A stretch of DNA of 64,000 bases. Origin: Streptacidiphilus jiangxiensis. GTDB lineage: Bacteria; Actinomycetota; Actinomycetes; Streptomycetales; Streptomycetaceae. A model generated the notes under the pieces. It did no database searches. It was not told the origin of the DNA and worked only from the letters and a program-made list of their open reading frames with translations. Of this stretch, positions 1 to 7,798 are shown piece by piece. A program made the translations under genes and the position numbers. The stretch's first letter is position 1, and each line of letters begins with the position of its first letter. The stretch covers positions 62,001-126,000 of the forward strand of contig NZ_FOAZ01000006.1 in the NCBI RefSeq assembly GCF_900109465.1, in the 5' to 3' direction.

Positions 1-236
1 CCGACGTCTACTCCGACCGCGAGAAGGCCGTGCTCGCGATCGCAGAGGCGGCGACGAAGCTGCCGTTGACCGACGACAGCGAGGCGGACCTGGCCGGCGC
101 CCAGCACGTGCTCGGTGACGAGGCGTTCGTGGCTGCGGAATGGATCGCGGTCACGATCAACGCGTTCAACCGGATCTCCATCCTCAGCCGACACCCCGTC
201 CGCCCGCGCGACGCGGAGGGAAAGGTCGTTCGCTGA
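1..236 (+). CDS. Carboxymuconolactone decarboxylase / AhpD-like protein, C-terminal part
   Basis: The left edge cuts this gene; the frame is open from base 3 and closes at 236, leaving about 77 residues. The visible part (YSDREKAVLAIAEAATKLP, then an AEWIAVTINAFNRISILSR helix) matches the C-terminal half of CMD/AhpD-family proteins, which are small helical peroxidase or decarboxylase-like proteins. The catalytic Cys-x-x-Cys would lie upstream of the window and cannot be checked. It converges on the next gene, seven bases away. Family call is from pattern recognition; the substrate is unknown. Confidence 0.72.
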   Translation, partial: DVYSDREKAVLAIAEAATKLPLTDDSEADLAGAQHVLGDEAFVAAEWIAVTINAFNRISILSRHPVRPRDAEGKVVR

Positions 237-243
237 CCTGGGC

Positions 244-702
244 CTAGGAAGGAGGGACCGGGGCGGGAGTGACCGGCGCCAGGACGACGTGCCAGACCGT
301 GGTCACGCCGCCGGTGTCGCCGGGCAGGTCGCTGACGTAGGTGTAGACGGGCTGGCCGTTGACGGTGACCTGGACCTCGGTCGCCTCGTCCGGACGCGGT
401 GTGGTGCCGAGCGTGCCCGCCACGCCCGCCGGCTTCACCAGCGGCGTCCCGGGCTCGACCAGCACCGGCTGGTAGGTCTGCAGGCAGGTGCCGGTGCAGG
501 CGAAGGTGCCGGAGGCTGGGACGTCGCCGGGGTTGGCGTAGAGGGTGTCGAAGTTCTGGTCGGTGAAGACCCGGCCCTGGGGAAAGGTGTCCATCACGCC
601 GAGCATGTACGGCGTCGGCGTCGGTGCCGTCGCCGCGACGGCCGGGGCGACACCGCCGGCGACCGCAGCGGCCAGCAGCGGAGCGATGAGGAACACGCGC
701 AT
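244..702 (-). CDS. Small secreted protein of the COG4315 lipoprotein-like repeat family
   Basis: A 152-residue protein. I start it at the ATG at 702, giving a signal peptide (MRVFLIAPLLAAAVAGGVAPAVAA); a longer open frame upstream has no exported character. The mature part has the hallmarks of the COG4315 'secreted repeat' family: a TLYANPGD segment, a CTGTC pair of cysteines followed by QPVLVEPG, LGTTPRPDEATEV, then NGQPVYTYVSDLPGDTGG and a final VWHVV. Members are exported and of unknown function. There is no lipobox cysteine, so it is probably free and secreted. It stands alone, convergent with the AhpD-like gene. Confidence 0.8.
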   Translation of the reverse strand: MRVFLIAPLLAAAVAGGVAPAVAATAPTPTPYMLGVMDTFPQGRVFTDQNFDTLYANPGDVPASGTFACTGTCLQTYQPVLVEPGTPLVKPAGVAGTLGTTPRPDEATEVQVTVNGQPVYTYVSDLPGDTGGVTTVWHVVLAPVTPAPVPPS

Positions 703-788
703 CTGGAGTTCACCCCGTCTCGGAGAACCTGCCTTCGGTTCCACGGCACCACAGGTCGGCAGCGTCGGCATCTCGACGGCGCCGCAGG

Positions 789-1355
789 TCACCCGGCGCG
801 TCGCCGCTCCGCCGCCGGGGCGCGGACCGAGGCGTCGACGAGCTCCGACAGGTCGGCGTCCGACTCGGGCGTGAGACGGTAGAAGCCCTGGAGGCTGATC
901 GAGCGCTCCAGACGGCCGTCCACCACGTGCTTGAGCACACGGGTCTGCCCGCCGCGGTTGCGCCAGGTCAGCCGCTCCAGGAGCTCACCCGGGACCGGTA
1001 TGTCGAAACGGACGGGAGTGGCGTCGACATGCACCGCCGCGGCACCGCAGCCGCCCGCGCCGAGCATCGACCACTCGTCGTGCCCGGGGAACGCCGGCTC
1101 CCGCCAGCTCGCCGGCGCCTGGCCGCAGCACTCGTGCCGCTCCAGGTCGACCACGCGCATCCGGCTCACCACGAACACCTCGCAGCGGTTGACGTGCAGG
1201 GCGTACACGCCGTCCCCGGCGCCCGCACCCGACCACGCGGGCAGGGAGGTGTGCACTCCGCTGAAGGCGACCGGCGGGCGTTGCCCGACACGGCCCGCCC
1301 TGCGCAGGGCACGGCAGGTGTCTTGGGTCCACAGGACAGTGAAGGCATCAGGCAT
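789..1355 (-). CDS. Hypothetical protein, 188 residues
   Basis: The start is the ATG at 1355 (MPDAFTVLWTQDTCRALRR). The protein is soluble, without signal peptide or membrane segment. Its middle part (YALHVNRCEVFVVSRMRVVDLERHECC) and later part (FDIPVPGELLERLTWRN, then an ISLQGFYRLTPESDADLSELVDA tail) suggest a single compact domain that I cannot name. It has three cysteines around residues 70-100, two of them adjacent. It lies alone between a secreted protein and the decayed gene end at 1426-1503. Function unknown. Confidence 0.7.
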   Translation of the reverse strand: MPDAFTVLWTQDTCRALRRAGRVGQRPPVAFSGVHTSLPAWSGAGAGDGVYALHVNRCEVFVVSRMRVVDLERHECCGQAPASWREPAFPGHDEWSMLGAGGCGAAAVHVDATPVRFDIPVPGELLERLTWRNRGGQTRVLKHVVDGRLERSISLQGFYRLTPESDADLSELVDASVRAPAAERRRAG

Positions 1356-1425
1356 GGCGTGATCGTACGAAGCGGGACTGACACTGCGTCCGCAGTCGTC
1401 CTCAGCCGCGCCCCCGCGCCCCCGC

Positions 1426-1503
1426 GCGGCCACCGGCCACCTGCCGCAGGTCGAGACGCCCGAGGCGCTGCTGAACGTCCTGCCGACGCTCGGCGTCAGC
1501 TGA
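1426..1503 (+). pseudogene. Remnant: 3' end of an alpha/beta-hydrolase gene
   Basis: The plus-strand frame ending at the TGA at 1501-1503 reads ATGHLPQVETPEALLNVLP and then TLGVS. This is the typical last helix of alpha/beta hydrolases, where the catalytic histidine sits in a GH[LM]PQxExPE motif. No start or hydrolase core is present upstream in any frame, and the segment lies between the 5' end of one minus-strand gene and the 3' end of the next. I infer a deleted hydrolase gene of which only the tail survives. Confidence 0.5.
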
Positions 1504-2512
1504 CGCCCGCGCCGAGGAACGGGAGCAGGGCCAGGCGGCGGCCGACGCCGCCCCCGGCGGCGCGGTGGGCGGCGCCGAGGGTGCGGGCCATCGCCCGGGT
1601 GACGGTCTCCACGCCCGCCCTGCGCTCGAACCAGCGCCAGTCGCCGTGCACGTTGAGCTCCAGGAACACCGGATCGTCGCCCTGCATCAGGAAGTCGAAC
1701 GCGGCGTAGCGCAGCGAGAACGCCTCCGCGAGCGCGCGGGCCGCGCTGAGAGCCGGGGGCGGGGTGGCGACGGCGGCGACGCCCACGCGGTCGGGACGGG
1801 TCCACAGGTCCTCGGGCCGCTCCTTCGCGACCTCGAAGGCGTGGTGCTCGGTGCCGGTGAGGTAGAGCCGGATCTCGCGGTCGTGCGGCACGTACTCCTG
1901 GACGACGAGCGGGGTCCCCGGCGCGGTCCCCCGCAGCACGCGGGTCCGGCCGGGTGCGCAGACCAGGGGCGGGAACCAGCGCAGCAGGCCCGGCGACGGC
2001 TCCACGTAGTGCCGATCGAGGGCCTTGACCACGGTCCGGCCGGACGCCAGGGCCGACGCCGCGGCGCGCGGGTCGGTGGCGACGACGGTCCGCGGGACCC
2101 GCAGCCCGAGCGACGCCGCCTGCCGCAGCTGAGCCAGCTGACCCGGCTCCTGATCGCCGATCGACACCTGTGAGAGCAGAGGGAGTTGGCGGACGAGCGC
2201 GGCCCAGGCGTCGCGCCGGAGCGCGTCGCCCCCCGGATCGGCGCAGCCCGGCAGCGCGCGCGGGCTGAAGTGCCGGTGCCAGGTCACCGTGGGACGGATT
2301 CGGGCACCGGCGATCTCCAGCACCCCGTCCGACGTGCACAGGACGTCCCCGACGCCTCCGGGCGCGTCCGCGTCGAGCCGGGTGACGGGGACACCGGCAC
2401 GGCGCAGCAGCGTCGCGACGAGCCCGGCCTCCCGGTCCCCGCGACGGGTCAGCACCAGGACGGAGGGTTCGGCCCGCCCCGTGCGTTCGGCCCGTTCGGA
2501 CGGTTCAGCCAT
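1496..2512 (-). CDS. ATP-grasp ligase of the RimK/MvdD-TgmB type
   Basis: A 338-residue protein, last gene of the leftward five-gene operon; its ATG at 2512 overlaps the stop of the GAF gene by 8 bases. It has an N-terminal pre-ATP-grasp region (VLVLTRRGDREAGLVATLL, later VTWHRHFSP), a central lysine segment (ASGRTVVKALDRHYVEP), a VVQEYVPHDREIRLYL strand and a C-terminal metal/ATP site (FLMQGDDPVFLELNVHGDWRWFE). That architecture matches ATP-grasp enzymes which form amide or ester links on peptides (graspetide ligases and the maturases annotated as TgmB-like). I infer peptide modification because of its place beside a RiPP locus; the substrate is not shown by the sequence. Confidence 0.83.
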   Translation of the reverse strand: MAEPSERAERTGRAEPSVLVLTRRGDREAGLVATLLRRAGVPVTRLDADAPGGVGDVLCTSDGVLEIAGARIRPTVTWHRHFSPRALPGCADPGGDALRRDAWAALVRQLPLLSQVSIGDQEPGQLAQLRQAASLGLRVPRTVVATDPRAAASALASGRTVVKALDRHYVEPSPGLLRWFPPLVCAPGRTRVLRGTAPGTPLVVQEYVPHDREIRLYLTGTEHHAFEVAKERPEDLWTRPDRVGVAAVATPPPALSAARALAEAFSLRYAAFDFLMQGDDPVFLELNVHGDWRWFERRAGVETVTRAMARTLGAAHRAAGGGVGRRLALLPFLGAGVS

Positions 2513-3062
2513 GGGTGTTCGCGAGCAGTGCCTCCGCCATCGCGAGCAGCTGCATGGCCTTGTCCGAGCGTCGGCTCGGGGAGGTCTCCCGCAGCCGGGT
2601 CAGCAGCTCCAGGCCGATCGCGGCCTGGTCGGCGAGGAGGTCGAGCAGGGCGACGTCGGCCATCTCCCTCGCGGGCATCTCGGCGCCCCGGTCCAGCACC
2701 TCCAGGACGCCGATGCAGGCGTCGCCGCTGAACAGGGGGGCGGCCATGATGCTGTCGGGCACGTAGCCGGTCGACTGCGCCGCCTTGGTGTCGAACTGGC
2801 GCGACTCGCGCAGGTCGTCGACGAGCATGGACTGGCCGGAGGAGGCCACCCAGCCGGCGATGCCCGTCCCGGCGGGGAAGCGGGTGCCGACGAGCTTGTC
2901 GTCGCCCTCCCCCGCCACCGCCTCGAAGACCAGTTCGCGGGTGTCGGGATCGACCAGGAACACGGACGCGGCCGCTGCGCCGAACGCGTGCCGGGCCACC
3001 TGGACGACCGAACGCAGCAGCCGTCTCTCGGTGCTCGCGTCGAGGTCATCGGCCGGGCTCAT
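2505..3062 (-). CDS. GAF-domain protein
   Basis: The start chosen is the ATG at 3062 (MSPADDLDASTERRLLRSV), which overlaps the protease gene by 17 bases. The 185-residue protein is essentially one GAF domain (about residues 12-165): FLVDPDTRELVFEAVAGEGDDKL, FPAGTGIAGWVASSG, LVDDLRES and SIMAAPLFSGDACIGVLEVLDR are the usual strand and helix signatures. GAF domains bind small ligands or mediate sensing. There is no output domain, so it probably acts with a partner, for instance the cyclase/ATPase regulator two genes upstream. Confidence 0.85.
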   Translation of the reverse strand: MSPADDLDASTERRLLRSVVQVARHAFGAAAASVFLVDPDTRELVFEAVAGEGDDKLVGTRFPAGTGIAGWVASSGQSMLVDDLRESRQFDTKAAQSTGYVPDSIMAAPLFSGDACIGVLEVLDRGAEMPAREMADVALLDLLADQAAIGLELLTRLRETSPSRRSDKAMQLLAMAEALLANTHG

Positions 3063-4026
3063 GTGCACCTCCGGTTCGGTGCGCCACGTTGGCCGCACAT
3101 TGGAAGAGGACCGTCTTCAGCTGGGCCGGGGTCAGCCACGGGTGCTTGCTGAGCACCAGGGCGCACAGGCCGGCGATGTGCGGGGCCGCGAAGCTGTTGC
3201 CGGTCGACCGGATCGTGCCACCGCCGGGCCAGGCGACCGGGACCCGCACCCCGCGGGCGTGGAACTCCACCGGCGGCGCCGGGTTGTAGTAGTAGGTCAT
3301 CGGCCCGTCCTCGTCGTGGCTGGCGACCGAGACGACCGAGGCGAAGGACCAGGGAAAGCTGGGCACGGGACGGTTGTGGGCGGAGACCACGAGCGTGCAG
3401 CGGCGGAAGTAGGCGCGGTCGGCGAGTTCGTGCAGGCTCGCGGCGAGGGCCTGCCGGGTGGTCGCGAGCGACAGGTTGACGACGTCGAAGCCCTCCTCGA
3501 CGGCCCAGGACAACCCGGCCAGCAGGGCGTCTCCGCTGCCGTTCTTGCCGTCGGTGAGCACCCGCGCGGAGGAGAGGGAGACGCCGGGGGCGATGGCGCG
3601 GATCACGCCCGCGCAGGCGGTGCCGTGTCCGGCGACGTCGGTGGGCGGGCAGTCGGCGATGCCGACCGTGCCGTCCTCGCGGTCGACGACGGTGACCGAG
3701 CGGTCGACCTCGCCGACCAGGGGGTGTCCTCCCTCGACGCCGCTGTCGACGACGCACACCCGGACGCCGGCGCCGTCGGCGCCGCCCCACGCCCAGGCGG
3801 GCCCCACGCCGGGCAGGTCGGCGAGCGGGAACTCCCCGCTCCCGCCGCCGCTGGTGCGGGCACCGTAGGCGGGCACGCCCACGACGTGCCGGTGCGCGCC
3901 ACCCCGCCACGGCGGCGCGACGGGCTCCGCCTCCGCCGGAGCGGCCGACTCCGTCGGGACGGCTGACGCGGCCGGCGCGGCGCCCGGCGTCGCCGGCCGG
4001 GTGGGGGCGTCGGGTCCTGGGCTCAT
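3046..4026 (-). CDS. Subtilisin-like S8 serine peptidase
   Basis: A 326-residue protein starting at the ATG at 4026, which overlaps the preceding stop as ATGA. All three catalytic residues are visible: Asp94 in VVDSGVEGGHP, His134 in AGHGTACAG and Ser278 in GNSFAAPHIAG. There is no clear signal peptide; the N-terminal 40 residues are Pro/Ala-rich. A cytoplasmic subtilisin of this size recalls the leader-cleaving protease domains of cyanobactin clusters (PatA type). Its tight coupling to a leader-containing regulator and an ATP-grasp gene makes precursor processing a reasonable inference, not a demonstrated role. Confidence 0.9.
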   Translation of the reverse strand: MSPGPDAPTRPATPGAAPAASAVPTESAAPAEAEPVAPPWRGGAHRHVVGVPAYGARTSGGGSGEFPLADLPGVGPAWAWGGADGAGVRVCVVDSGVEGGHPLVGEVDRSVTVVDREDGTVGIADCPPTDVAGHGTACAGVIRAIAPGVSLSSARVLTDGKNGSGDALLAGLSWAVEEGFDVVNLSLATTRQALAASLHELADRAYFRRCTLVVSAHNRPVPSFPWSFASVVSVASHDEDGPMTYYYNPAPPVEFHARGVRVPVAWPGGGTIRSTGNSFAAPHIAGLCALVLSKHPWLTPAQLKTVLFQCAANVAHRTGGAHEPGR

Positions 4027-7000
4027 CGGCGGTTCCTTCGCGCGTCGAGCCACCGACGGACCTCGGTGGCGGGCAGGGCGGCGCCCTTGGCGAGCAGGGC
4101 GTCCAGCGCCTCGCACGCGAGGCGGTCGGCGCGGTCGGCGCAGTCGACGCGGTCGTCGGCGCGGTCGTCGGCGCGGTGAGCGCCGAGGTCGTCGGCCGCG
4201 ACGGCGGCCAGCACCTGTGCGGCGCCGAAGCGGACCTCGCCGAGCAGGCACGGGTCGTCGGTGCGTGCGACCACGGACAGCGCCTCCTCCACCGCTGCCC
4301 GGGCCGCCGCCGACTCGCCGTCCAGCAGGGCGAGTCGGGCCCGTACGACGAGCAGGACGGAGCGGCCGCGCAGCTCCAGGGAGTCCGGCCCGTCCAGGCT
4401 GTCCAGGCAGGCGCGGCTGCTCTGCGGCGATCCGGCCCTCAGGTGCGCGCGGGCGGCGTGAACGGTGAGCGTGGCCGCGGTGGACGGCTGGCCGAGGGAG
4501 GTCAGCAGCCCGGCGGCCCGAAGGTAGCCGGTCGCGGCGACGCCGTGGTCCCCGGTCAGCGCGTCGACGAGGGCGGCGACCTGGTCGCAGGCGACCAGGC
4601 CGGGCAGCAGCGAGAGGTCGGTGGCGTGGCGCCGGGCCTGGCCGATCTGCTCGCGCGCGAGGTCGGCGTCCCCGGCCAGCGCCAGCATGCGGGCGCGGGT
4701 GAGCAGCACCGGGATCAGCAGCGGCCGGTCCCCGTCGAACCGGCCGGCCAGGTCGTCGCAGAGGGCGAGCGCGGAGTCCACCGGTGTCGGCGACCACTGG
4801 GCCAACTCGCACAGGGTCACCAGCAGGCGGTCCCCCTCGTAGCGGTCCCCGAGGAGTTCGGCGCGCTCCAGCGCCCGCCGGACGGCGGTCTCGGCCTGCC
4901 CGAGGCGGCCGTCCGCGAACCCGGCCAGGGCCTGGTACTGGTGCAGGCGGCACCAGCCGAGGTGGTCGAGGGCGTCCGGGTGCGGTTGGGAGGGGGCCGT
5001 GCGGTCCCCGGTGCGCAGGGCGATCGTCGCGCGGAGCACCTCGCAGGTGTCGCGGGTCCACCCGTCCTCGCCGGCCAGCCGTTCCGCCTCGGTGACGGCG
5101 GCCAGGGCGAGCGGCCACTCGCCGAGGGCGCCACGGGCGTCACTGATGCGCACGGCGAGCGTCCGGTGCTCCCGGTCCTGCGGCGGGGTCAGCGCCCGGC
5201 CTCGCTCCATGAGCGAGATCGCGGCGCCCAGGTCGCGCAGATGCAGCGCCTGGTAGCCGCCGCCGACCAGGGCGTGGGCGGCGCGGGCGGTGAGGCCGGG
5301 CAGATCCGGGTGGCCGGGCTGCACCTCGGCGGTCAGCCGGACGGCGGACTCCAGGTGGTGGGCGCGGTCCGCGACGTGCGTCTCGTCCGGGGCCGGCCCC
5401 GGCACCGGCACCGGCACCGAGAGATGCAGAGCGGAGCGGTCGGCGAGACGGGTGTGCCAGGCGGCGCGGGTGGCCTTCGGCGTCATCTCGTACAGCGTGT
5501 CGCGGGCCAGCATGCGGGTGAACCGGTGGCCCGCGGCGTATCCGGACGGGTGGACGGCGCCCGCCCTTCCCAGCCGGGCGAGGCTGTCGGCGACCACCCC
5601 GGCGCTGAGGCCGGTGGTGTCGTCGGCGAGGGTCAGCACGTCCGCCTCGGTGAAGGAGCCGCCGACGCAGGCGGCCCGCTCCAGCACCTGACGGTCGGTC
5701 CGGGGCAGCCGGTCCAGCCAGGCGGACAGCAGGACGCGGATGGAGGTCGGCACGGCGCCGCCGACCGGTAACCCCTCGGCGAGGCTGTCGGTGAGCAGCT
5801 CGGCCAGCAGGGGGTGGCCCGCGCACTCCTCGACGATCCGCCGGAGGTGGACGTCGGTGGCCTGTTGGGCGGTGACCTCCGCGCGCTCGGCCAGCAGCGC
5901 GACCAGCCGGCGCGTCTCCGGCGCCTCCAGCGGTCCGAGCCGGACGGTCGTCGCGTCCCCCAGACGGCTCCCGGCGCCCTCCGTGGCGGATGCCTCCGTG
6001 GCCGCAGCGTCAGTGGCCGACGGCGGTTCCTCGTCCCGGGCGGCGCAGACGATCAGCGCCTGCGCGTCGCGGGCGTGGGCGGCCACACCCGCGAGCAGGT
6101 CGAGCAGGGTGGGCTCGGCCCACTGGACGTCCTCGAAGGCGAGCACGACGGGACGGCGCCGGGCCAGCACCTCCACCAACCCCCGGAACGCCCAGGCGAT
6201 CTCGGGGACGCTGACGCCGGACCGGCCGCCGCCCGCGCCGGTCCCGGGGGCGCGCCCCACCGCCACCGCGAGTGCGGCGACGGCGCGTTCGGGATTGGGG
6301 TGGTCGGCGCGCAGCACCCGGACCGCCTCGTCCCAGCCGTCCTCACCGCAGCCGTCCTCACCGCTCCCGTCCGCCAGGGAGTGCACCACTTCGGCGACCG
6401 GGCGGTAGGTGAGGCCGGCCCCGTAGGGCTGACAGGCGCCGCGCAGCACCAGGTGGCCCTGGGCGGCGCTGCGGTCGGTGAACTCGCGCAGCAGCCGGGT
6501 CTTGCCGATCCCGGCGGGCCCGGTGACCACCGCGAGGCGGCACCGGGCTTCCCGCCGGGCCTGCTCCCATTCGCGTTCCAGGAGCCGCAGTTCGCGGTCG
6601 CGTCCGACCAGGGGCACGGCGGTGGGCAGGTCGTCGCGCTCGTCCCCGCGGCGTTGGCCGAGCAGCCGCCAGGCGGGCACCGGGTCCCGTTTGCCGCGCA
6701 GGGTGAGGTCCTCCAGGCGCTCCAGGCGCACGCGCCCGGCGACCAGGCGCGCGGTCTCGGCTCCGATCAGCACCTCGTGGGCCTGGGCCTGCGACTGCAG
6801 CCGGGCGGCGGTGGGGACCACGTCGCCCACCACGCGCACCCCGCCGCCGACCGAACCGACCACGACGGCCTCGCCGGTGGCGATGCCACAGTGCACGCCG
6901 AGCCGGATGCCGTACTCGTCCTCGAGCCGGGTGTTGCCCTCGTCGAGCGCCTCGAGGATGGCGGCGGCCGCCTGCACCGCGCGCAGCGCGTCGTCCTCGT

Positions 7001-7307
7001 GGCTGACCAGCCCGCCGAAGACCGCCATCACCGCGTCGCCGATGAACTTCTCCACCACGCCGCCACGGCTGCCGATCGCGTCGGTGCAGGCGGTGTAGTA
7101 GCGGTCCATGGTGGCGTGCAGCGCCTCCGCGTCCATGGTCTCGGCCATCGTGGTGGAGCTGACCAGGTCCATGAAGAGCACGGTGACGATGCGTCGGCTG
7201 TCGGTCGCCGGCGTCCGCAGGGCCAGCGGGCTGCCGCATCCGGGGCAGAACCGGGCGGCCTCGGGTGCCGCGGCGTGGCAGCTGCTGCAGCGCACCTGTC
7301 GACTCAT
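4023..7307 (-). CDS. Cyclase-homology / AAA ATPase / TPR signalling regulator
   Basis: A 1094-residue protein starting at the ATG at 7307, overlapping the upstream stop as ATGA. Order of parts: zinc ribbon (C7, C10, C21, C24), class III adenylate/guanylate cyclase domain (about 36-205), AAA-type ATPase with Walker A GPAGIGKT at 263-270 and a DVQWAEP Walker B-like motif, then a long helical repeat region to the C-terminus. The metal-binding Asp47 (FMDLVSST) and Asp91 (GDAVMAVFG) are present. The usual asparagine in the VGDxVNxAARL motif is proline here (VGDVVPTAARL), so catalysis is doubtful. It resembles large STAND-type regulators and is probably a switch for the adjacent RiPP operons. Confidence 0.9.
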   Translation of the reverse strand: MSRQVRCSSCHAAAPEAARFCPGCGSPLALRTPATDSRRIVTVLFMDLVSSTTMAETMDAEALHATMDRYYTACTDAIGSRGGVVEKFIGDAVMAVFGGLVSHEDDALRAVQAAAAILEALDEGNTRLEDEYGIRLGVHCGIATGEAVVVGSVGGGVRVVGDVVPTAARLQSQAQAHEVLIGAETARLVAGRVRLERLEDLTLRGKRDPVPAWRLLGQRRGDERDDLPTAVPLVGRDRELRLLEREWEQARREARCRLAVVTGPAGIGKTRLLREFTDRSAAQGHLVLRGACQPYGAGLTYRPVAEVVHSLADGSGEDGCGEDGWDEAVRVLRADHPNPERAVAALAVAVGRAPGTGAGGGRSGVSVPEIAWAFRGLVEVLARRRPVVLAFEDVQWAEPTLLDLLAGVAAHARDAQALIVCAARDEEPPSATDAAATEASATEGAGSRLGDATTVRLGPLEAPETRRLVALLAERAEVTAQQATDVHLRRIVEECAGHPLLAELLTDSLAEGLPVGGAVPTSIRVLLSAWLDRLPRTDRQVLERAACVGGSFTEADVLTLADDTTGLSAGVVADSLARLGRAGAVHPSGYAAGHRFTRMLARDTLYEMTPKATRAAWHTRLADRSALHLSVPVPVPGPAPDETHVADRAHHLESAVRLTAEVQPGHPDLPGLTARAAHALVGGGYQALHLRDLGAAISLMERGRALTPPQDREHRTLAVRISDARGALGEWPLALAAVTEAERLAGEDGWTRDTCEVLRATIALRTGDRTAPSQPHPDALDHLGWCRLHQYQALAGFADGRLGQAETAVRRALERAELLGDRYEGDRLLVTLCELAQWSPTPVDSALALCDDLAGRFDGDRPLLIPVLLTRARMLALAGDADLAREQIGQARRHATDLSLLPGLVACDQVAALVDALTGDHGVAATGYLRAAGLLTSLGQPSTAATLTVHAARAHLRAGSPQSSRACLDSLDGPDSLELRGRSVLLVVRARLALLDGESAAARAAVEEALSVVARTDDPCLLGEVRFGAAQVLAAVAADDLGAHRADDRADDRVDCADRADRLACEALDALLAKGAALPATEVRRWLDARRNRR

Positions 7308-7486
7308 AGGAGTTTGAGTTCCTGCCCCTCCACCTCGGGGGACGCCGCCTCCAGCCGGTCCTTGACCGTGTTCAGCACGCGAACCTCCTGCTCGTTCAGA
7401 TCCGCGAGGACCGAGCGTTGCTCGTGGGAGAGGAGGTCCACCGGATGCCCGGCCTCCCTCAGTGCGTGCAATGCATCGAACGTCAT
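7304..7486 (-). CDS. Possible internal start: leader-only 60-residue protein
   Basis: Inside the HTH fusion gene, the ATG at 7484-7486 begins exactly where homology to the precursor peptide begins and has its own GGAGGG ten bases upstream. Translation from it would yield a free 60-residue leader-like protein ending in ELKLL, in the same frame as the fusion and coupled by ATGA to the cyclase/ATPase gene. The sequence cannot tell whether both products are made. Stand-alone proteins of this shape are, as I recall, the common form of the family. Confidence 0.4.
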   Translation of the reverse strand: MTFDALHALREAGHPVDLLSHEQRSVLADLNEQEVRVLNTVKDRLEAASPEVEGQELKLL

Positions 7487-7798
7487 GGCAACCGGCCCTC
7501 CGTTTCCGTCGTGCGGCCGCGCGGCGCGCACGTGTTCCGCCGGGAGCGGGGGCCAGGCCCCCTGTGCGAGAACGCCCTCGGCATAAAGACGGGCAATGAG
7601 TTCCGTGCGATTGGAGGCGCCCATTCTCCGTAACATGCTGCACAGGTGCGCGGCCACCGTGTGGGGGCTGATCCACAGATCCTCGGCAATTTGCCGGTTG
7701 GACGCGCCGACCGCGATCATCGAGGCGATGCTGATTTCACGACGAGTCAATCCGAGAACACCGGACCGGGTTTCGGCCAAGGGTGGTTTTGCTTCCAT
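7304..7798 (-). CDS. LuxR-type HTH protein fused to a RiPP leader-like domain
   Basis: A 164-residue protein; the ATG at 7798 is preceded by an AGGGGG ribosome site. Residues 17-80 form a LuxR/GerE helix-turn-helix (LTRREISIASMIAVGASNRQ, IAEDLWISPHTVAAHLCSML). Residues 105-164 form a separate domain, MTFDALHALREAGHPVDLLS to EVEGQELKLL, aligning without gaps to the precursor at 8021-8218 with 27 of 60 residues identical. From memory this leader resembles proteins annotated as 'aroma-sacti cluster' domains. There is no receiver domain. Codon 56 is TTA (7631-7633) and codon 58 is AGA, both rare here, and the gene is less G+C-rich than its neighbours. It heads the leftward operon and is divergent from the precursor. 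Confidence 0.88.
   Translation of the reverse strand: MEAKPPLAETRSGVLGLTRREISIASMIAVGASNRQIAEDLWISPHTVAAHLCSMLRRMGASNRTELIARLYAEGVLAQGAWPPLPAEHVRAARPHDGNGGPVAMTFDALHALREAGHPVDLLSHEQRSVLADLNEQEVRVLNTVKDRLEAASPEVEGQELKLL

Noticed and set aside
4176..7586. Long plus-strand frames opposite the cyclase/ATPase gene
   Set aside because: They mirror a well-supported gene and translate into repetitive Gly/Arg/Ala sequence with no family resemblance or ribosome sites.
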